Source: Actinoplanes liguriensis | GTDB taxonomy: Bacteria > Actinomycetota > Actinomycetes > Mycobacteriales > Micromonosporaceae | DNA length: 9,498 bases | Assembly: GCA_000715855.1 (NCBI GenBank) | Contig: KL571266.1 | Span: 3,190 to 12,687, forward strand | Direction: 5' to 3' | Part shown: positions 6,258 to 9,498 of the stretch, one piece after another | Position numbering within the stretch: position 1 is the stretch's first letter | Layout of the letters: each line of letters starts with the position of its first letter | Made by a program: the position numbers and the translations under genes | Notes under the pieces: model-generated | The model's database searches: none | Told to the model about the DNA's origin: nothing | The model's input: the letters and a program-made list of their open reading frames with translations, nothing else

Positions 6258-7108
6258 GGGAGTTCCCGTCCCTCGAAGCGGCGCTGGAAGAAACGCCCGG
6301 CGACGGTCAGGGAGATGATCGTGGCGGTGACCACCAGACCCGGCAGGACCGAAGCCCACCAGGCGATGTGCAGGTAGCCACGGCCTTCGGAAATCATCGC
6401 GCCCCATTCCGGCGACGGTGGTTGCGGGCCCATGCCGAGAAAGCTCAGGCCGGCGGCGAGCAGGATCGCCTCGCCGAGCCCGATCACGGCGAGGACCGGG
6501 ATCGGACCGAGGACGTTGGGCAGCACGTGCCGCAGCACCAGGCGGGACCGGGGCGCGCCGAACGCGACGGCGTGCGTGACGTACGCGGCCCGCCGGACCA
6601 CGAACGTCTGCGCCCGGACCACCCGGGCGAAGTGCGGCACGAGCGACAGCCCGATCGCCACGATCAGGCTGGTGGTGCCGGTCCCGGCGATCGCGATGAA
6701 CAACAGCGCGAGCAGGACCAGCGGAAACGCGGACAATGCGTCGAACGACCGGCTCAGCGCCTCGTCGGCGAGCTTGTGGCTGAGCCCGGCGAGCAGACCG
6801 AGCAGGATGCCGGAGCCGACCGCGATCAGGGTCGCCGAGACGCTGATCGACAGCGAGTGCCGGGCGCCGTGCACGACCCGGGCGAAGACGTCCCGGCCGA
6901 GCTGGTCGGTGCCGAACCAGTGGGTGCCGGACGGCGCTTCGAGGACGTGCAGCGGATCGGCCCGCAGCGGGTCGCCGGCGAACAGGCCCGGCCACGCCGC
7001 GGCGATCAAAGCCAGGATCAAGAACATCGCGGCCAGTACGACACCTGGCCGGGCCAGGCGCAGGGAGCGGAGACGGACGGTCCGGGGACGGGTCAGGGCG
7101 ATCGTCAT
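6254..7108 (-). CDS. ABC transporter permease, DppC type (284 aa)
   Basis: Second membrane subunit of the importer. A hydrophilic N-terminus of about 20 residues leads to the first membrane helix (about 22-40). A loop then carries HWFGTDQLGRDVFARVVHGA (63-82), the hallmark of DppC/OppC/NikC permeases. Further hydrophobic segments lie at about 86-110, 126-142, 146-158, 203-220 and 252-272. The EAA-type coupling loop that docks on the ATPase is around 174-199 (AAYVTHAVAFGAPRSRLVLR, then HVLPNV). It is followed by LSFLGMGPQPPSPEWGAMIS (221-240), also typical. Length is normal. The ATG at 7108 lies 3 nt after the stop of the DppB-type gene and has AAGGAG 7 nt upstream. Its stop overlaps the ATPase start. 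The solute carried is not evident from the permease. Confidence 0.94.
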   Translation of the reverse strand: MTIALTRPRTVRLRSLRLARPGVVLAAMFLILALIAAAWPGLFAGDPLRADPLHVLEAPSGTHWFGTDQLGRDVFARVVHGARHSLSISVSATLIAVGSGILLGLLAGLSHKLADEALSRSFDALSAFPLVLLALLFIAIAGTGTTSLIVAIGLSLVPHFARVVRAQTFVVRRAAYVTHAVAFGAPRSRLVLRHVLPNVLGPIPVLAVIGLGEAILLAAGLSFLGMGPQPPSPEWGAMISEGRGYLHIAWWASVLPGLVVTATIISLTVAGRFFQRRFEGRELP

Positions 7109-7111
7109 CGC

Positions 7112-8011
7112 TCAGCTCCTTCGCAACCGGGGATCGATGAGCAGGTAGGCCAGGTCGGTGACGGTGTTGATCACGACGAAGACGGCCGCGGCCAGGATCA
7201 CCACGGCGAGCACCACCGGCAGGTCACTGGCGTTGACCGCCTGCACGGTGACCTGGCCCAGCCCGGGCCGGCCGAAGACCTGCTCGATGATCACCGTGCC
7301 GCCGATCAGCACACCGAACGACCAGCCGAGCATCGTCACGGCCGGCAGCAGCGCGTGCTTGAGCGCGTGCCGGGTCAGCACCGCGCTCTCCCGCAGGCCG
7401 CGAGCCCGGGCGGTGACCGCGAACGGCTCGTCGAGCGCCCGGTCGAGGCCGTCCCGCAGCACCTGTGCGAGGGTGCCGGCGATCGGCAGGCCCATGGTGA
7501 TCGCCGGCAGCACCAGGGCCGCGAAGCCCCGGTCGCCGGAGACCGGGAACCAGCCGAGACGGAACGAGAAGACACTGAGCAGCACGATCCCGATCAGGAA
7601 CGGCGGGGTGGAGACCAGCACCAGCCCGAACGTCGAGGTGAGCCGGCGAGCCACGAGCGCGAGAACCAGCGCGAGGAGCACGCCGAACACGGCCGCGGCG
7701 GCGGCCAGCTTCACGGTCGGCAACAGCTGACTGCCGATCACGTCGGAGACCGGGCGCTGTAACAGGTACGACCGGCCGAGGTCACCGTGCGCCGCCCGCC
7801 AGAGGAAGTCCAGGTACTGCACGACGGCCGGACGGTCGAGGTGCCACTCCGAGGTGATCTGCGCGCGGATGCCCGGAGTGTCGGCGCCGTCGCCGATGAT
7901 CGCGTCGACCGTGCTGCCCGGGGCGGCGAGCAGCGCCAGGTAGGCGGCGGTCGCGGCGGCCCAGAGGACCAGCACGCCCGCCCCCGCCCGGCGCAGGATC
8001 GCCGTGATCAC
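7112..8011 (-). CDS. ABC transporter permease, DppB type (299 aa, GTG start)
   Basis: First membrane subunit of the importer, pairing with the DppC-type protein to form the channel. Seen: a first membrane helix (about 9-30), periplasmic loop with HLDRPAVVQYLDFLW (57-71) and GDLGRSYLLQRPVSDVI (76-92), which is the DppB/NikB loop, then helices at about 98-120, 128-149, 164-182, 222-240 and 265-292. The EAA loop is at 195-226 (EPFAVTARARGLRESAVLTR, then HALKHALLPAVT). IIEQVFGRPGLGQ (241-253) and a terminal DLAYLLIDPRLR (286-297) complete the family pattern. Length is near the usual 300-340. The start is GTG at 8011, sharing GTGA with the stop of the binding-protein gene. No clear Shine-Dalgarno precedes it, so translation is probably coupled to the upstream gene. 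Confidence 0.94.
   Translation of the reverse strand: MITAILRRAGAGVLVLWAAATAAYLALLAAPGSTVDAIIGDGADTPGIRAQITSEWHLDRPAVVQYLDFLWRAAHGDLGRSYLLQRPVSDVIGSQLLPTVKLAAAAAVFGVLLALVLALVARRLTSTFGLVLVSTPPFLIGIVLLSVFSFRLGWFPVSGDRGFAALVLPAITMGLPIAGTLAQVLRDGLDRALDEPFAVTARARGLRESAVLTRHALKHALLPAVTMLGWSFGVLIGGTVIIEQVFGRPGLGQVTVQAVNASDLPVVLAVVILAAAVFVVINTVTDLAYLLIDPRLRRS
7116..7121 (-). promoter_or_regulatory. Ribosome binding site of the DppC-type permease
   Basis: AAGGAG on the minus strand, 7 nt before the ATG at 7108 and overlapping the last codons of the DppB-type gene. It is the strongest initiation signal in the transporter part of the operon. Confidence 0.75.
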
Positions 8012-9480
8012 TTGCTCAGCCAGAGGTTGTACGCGTCCACCGGGACACCGGCGGTGGGTTCGAACCCGACGCCGCCGACCGACTTCGACGCGGCGATCTG
8101 ATCCTGCGGCGCGTAGAGCGGCGCCACCAGCGCCTGGTCGGTGATCACCAGCTTCTGCAGCTGCCGGTACAGCTCGGTGCGCTCGGCCTGGTCGGTGGTG
8201 GCGACCGCGGCGTCGAGCAGTTTGTCCAGCTCCGGGCTCTTGTAACCGGTCCGGTTGATCGAACCCGTGGAGTACAGCAGCAGGTTGAGCGCGGCGCCGG
8301 CGTCGGTGTCGGCACGGGAGTTGTCGAACAGCTCGTACGCGCCGTCGGTCAGCGCCTTCGTGGCGGTGCCCTGGTCGACCAGCTGGACCTGCACGTCGAT
8401 GCCCGCGCTCTGCTTCACCGCCGCCTGGATCGCCTGCGCCAGCACGTCACGGCGATCACGGATGAACGGGGCGGACTGCACCAGACGTACCGTCAATCGT
8501 TTGTTGTCCTTTGTCCGGAAGCCCTCGGCGTCCCTGGTCGACCAGCCGGCCTCGTCGAGCAGTTGATTCGCCTTCGCGGCATCGCCGCCATAGGTGCCCT
8601 CCAGTGACTTGTCATAGAACGGACTGGTCGGTCCGATCACGCTCCACGCCCGGGTCGCGGTGTTCCGGTAGACCCCGTTGAGAACCGCGGGCACGTCCAG
8701 CGCCTCGCGGAACGCCTGCCGGACCTTGACGTCGTCGAACGGCGCGTGCGCGGTGTTGAAGTAGTAGGAGTACGCCGAGCCGGAGTTCAGCCCGCGCTGC
8801 AGCGACAGGTCCGGGTTCGCGCTGACCAGCGACTCGTCGGTGGCCGGGACGCCCTCGACGATCTGGACCTGGCCGGAGGTCAGCGCGCCGACACGCACCG
8901 ACGACTCCTTCAGGAAGCGGTAGGTGATCTGGTCGAGGTATGCCGGACCGCTGTGTCCGGCATTCGCCGGCGCCCAGTTGTAGGCCGGATTCCTGGTGAA
9001 ATGCACCTCCTGGCCCGGGGTGTAGCGGTCCATGACGAACGGGCCGGTGCCCGCCAGCTCGGGGCCGCCCGCCTTGAGGTTCTTCGCCTCCTTCAGCGAC
9101 TTGGGCGAGATCTGCGCGCCCTGCGGGGAGGAGACGAAGTCCAGCAGCAACACATCCGGCTTCTTGAGCTGGAAGACGACCGTCGAAGCGTCCTTGACCT
9201 CGACCCGGTCCAGGTTCTTGAGCTGGACGGCGGCGACGCCGGGCGCGTAGTTCGGGGCGAGCAGCTGGTCGATGTTGGCCTTGACCGCGGCGGCGTCGAA
9301 CTTCGTGCCGTCCGAGAAGGTGACGTCGGTGCGCAGCGTGAAGGTGTACGTCCGGCCGTCCGGCGAGACCTCGTAGCCGCTGGCCAGCCAGGGCAGGAAG
9401 CCGCCCTTGTCGTCGTGGGTGAGCAGGGCCTCGAAGGTGTTCCAGACCAGCAGCCGGGTCTTTGCCTGGGCGTACTGGTG
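8008..9480 (-). CDS. ABC transporter substrate-binding protein, family 5 (5' end missing, 490 aa visible)
   Basis: Extracytoplasmic binding protein that captures the solute and hands it to the permeases. Counting from the first genomic codon at 9480, the chain begins HQYAQAKTRLLVWNTFEALL and continues with the SBP_bac_5 block YEVSPDGRTYTFTLR (36-50), TFSDGTKFDAAAVKANID (54-71), GTGPFVMDRYTPGQ (144-157), RNPAYNW (163-169), SSVRVGALTSGQ (193-204), APFDDVKVRQAFREALD (246-262) and a C-terminus ending NLWLSK. The signal peptide and perhaps 50-70 residues are missing, because the sequence ends in a library adapter; an apparent start at 9495 reading MYKRQ comes from that adapter. The middle section recalls, from memory, the KPN_01854-type binding proteins, which are reported near luciferase-like monooxygenases; this needs a profile search. 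The stop overlaps the next start as GTGA. Ligand unknown. Confidence 0.93.
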   Translation of the reverse strand, partial: HQYAQAKTRLLVWNTFEALLTHDDKGGFLPWLASGYEVSPDGRTYTFTLRTDVTFSDGTKFDAAAVKANIDQLLAPNYAPGVAAVQLKNLDRVEVKDASTVVFQLKKPDVLLLDFVSSPQGAQISPKSLKEAKNLKAGGPELAGTGPFVMDRYTPGQEVHFTRNPAYNWAPANAGHSGPAYLDQITYRFLKESSVRVGALTSGQVQIVEGVPATDESLVSANPDLSLQRGLNSGSAYSYYFNTAHAPFDDVKVRQAFREALDVPAVLNGVYRNTATRAWSVIGPTSPFYDKSLEGTYGGDAAKANQLLDEAGWSTRDAEGFRTKDNKRLTVRLVQSAPFIRDRRDVLAQAIQAAVKQSAGIDVQVQLVDQGTATKALTDGAYELFDNSRADTDAGAALNLLLYSTGSINRTGYKSPELDKLLDAAVATTDQAERTELYRQLQKLVITDQALVAPLYAPQDQIAASKSVGGVGFEPTAGVPVDAYNLWLSK

Positions 9481-9498
9481 CTGTCTCTTATACACATC
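9481..9498. other. Tn5 mosaic-end / Nextera adapter remnant (artefact)
   Basis: The last 18 bases, ctgtctcttatacacatc, equal the first 18 of the 19-bp Tn5 mosaic end used in Nextera tagmentation libraries (CTGTCTCTTATACACATCT). They sit exactly at the sequence end and break into an open binding-protein gene. Read on the minus strand they give the well-known false N-termini MYKRQ and MCIRDS. This is untrimmed adapter, not a mobile element in the organism. Confidence 0.97.

Larger units (their letters stand above)
347..9480 (-). other. Eight-gene transporter and flavin-monooxygenase operon
   Basis: Gene order is binding protein, DppB, DppC, double ATPase, short NtaA-like, full-length NtaA-like, LLM, MsnO8-like LLM. 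Junctions: 4-bp overlap (8008-8011), 3-nt gap, 4-bp overlap (6254-6257), 4-bp overlap (4734-4737), 8-bp overlap (3739-3746), 4-bp overlap (2478-2481), 5-nt gap. No internal room for a promoter outside coding sequence exists, so a single transcript starting beyond 9480 is very likely. The importer is complete, but no flavin reductase or regulator is present in the visible part. Confidence 0.85.

Noticed and set aside
6258..6995. N-terminal extension of the double ATPase by 246 codons
   Set aside because: The extension lies wholly within the DppC-type permease gene in another frame and has no domain. The ATPase domain starts right after the ATG at 6257.
617..7762. Several very long open frames on the plus strand opposite the operon genes (about 330-530 codons, for example 617-1606, 1573-2868, 4788-6377, 6368-7762)
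   Set aside because: They mirror real minus-strand genes. Their translations are Arg/Gly/Pro/Asp-rich with no recognisable domain. Such shadows are expected opposite high-GC coding sequence.
9093..9497. A 134-codon minus-strand frame beginning MCIRDS
   Set aside because: Its start lies in the Nextera adapter and the rest is a Ser/Arg/Pro-rich shadow of the binding-protein gene.
9481..9498. Possible genuine Tn5-family transposon end
   Set aside because: It is the hyperactive synthetic mosaic-end sequence, it sits exactly at the sequence terminus, and no transposase or 9-bp target duplication is visible.

Overview
The window is very GC-rich and has actinobacterial character: strong G/C at third codon positions, tight gene packing and long open frames on both strands. 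It comes from a high-GC Actinomycetota chromosome. I cannot name the genus; a Micromonosporaceae- or Streptomyces-like source is plausible. Every real gene I can support lies on the minus strand, so transcription runs from high to low coordinates.

Layout in transcription order. 9481-9498 is not genomic: it matches 18 of the 19 bases of the Tn5/Nextera mosaic end, so the real sequence ends at 9480. An eight-gene operon-like run follows: (1) a peptide/nickel-type (family 5) ABC substrate-binding protein, 5' end cut off (8008-9480); (2) a DppB-type permease with a GTG start (7112-8011); (3) a DppC-type permease (6254-7108); (4) a double ATPase in one chain (DppD-DppF type, 4734-6257); (5-8) four consecutive but dissimilar luciferase-like FMN-dependent monooxygenases (LLM family) at 3739-4737, 2478-3746, 1468-2481 and 347-1462. 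Every junction is either a short overlap (4, 4, 4, 8 and 4 bp) or a gap of 3-5 nt, which points to one transcript with translational coupling. After a 135-bp intergenic stretch, 1-211 holds the first 70 codons of a Tat-exported protein that looks like the start of an epoxide-hydrolase-type alpha/beta hydrolase.

Likely joint role (inference): a complete importer brings in a small organic molecule, and the four flavin monooxygenases oxidise it in the cytoplasm, perhaps releasing sulfur or nitrogen. Two of the enzymes belong to the NtaA/SnaA/DszA group and one resembles the MsnO8/YtmO group. That mixture next to a transporter recalls the ytm operon of Bacillus subtilis, used for sulfur from alkylated cysteines, but the transporter type differs and the substrate here is unknown. 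No flavin reductase to supply FMNH2 and no regulator is encoded in the window.

No RNA genes, insertion sequences, CRISPR arrays or riboswitches were recognised. No stretch longer than 300 bp lacks a gene. The operon promoter lies beyond the high-coordinate end and cannot be seen.
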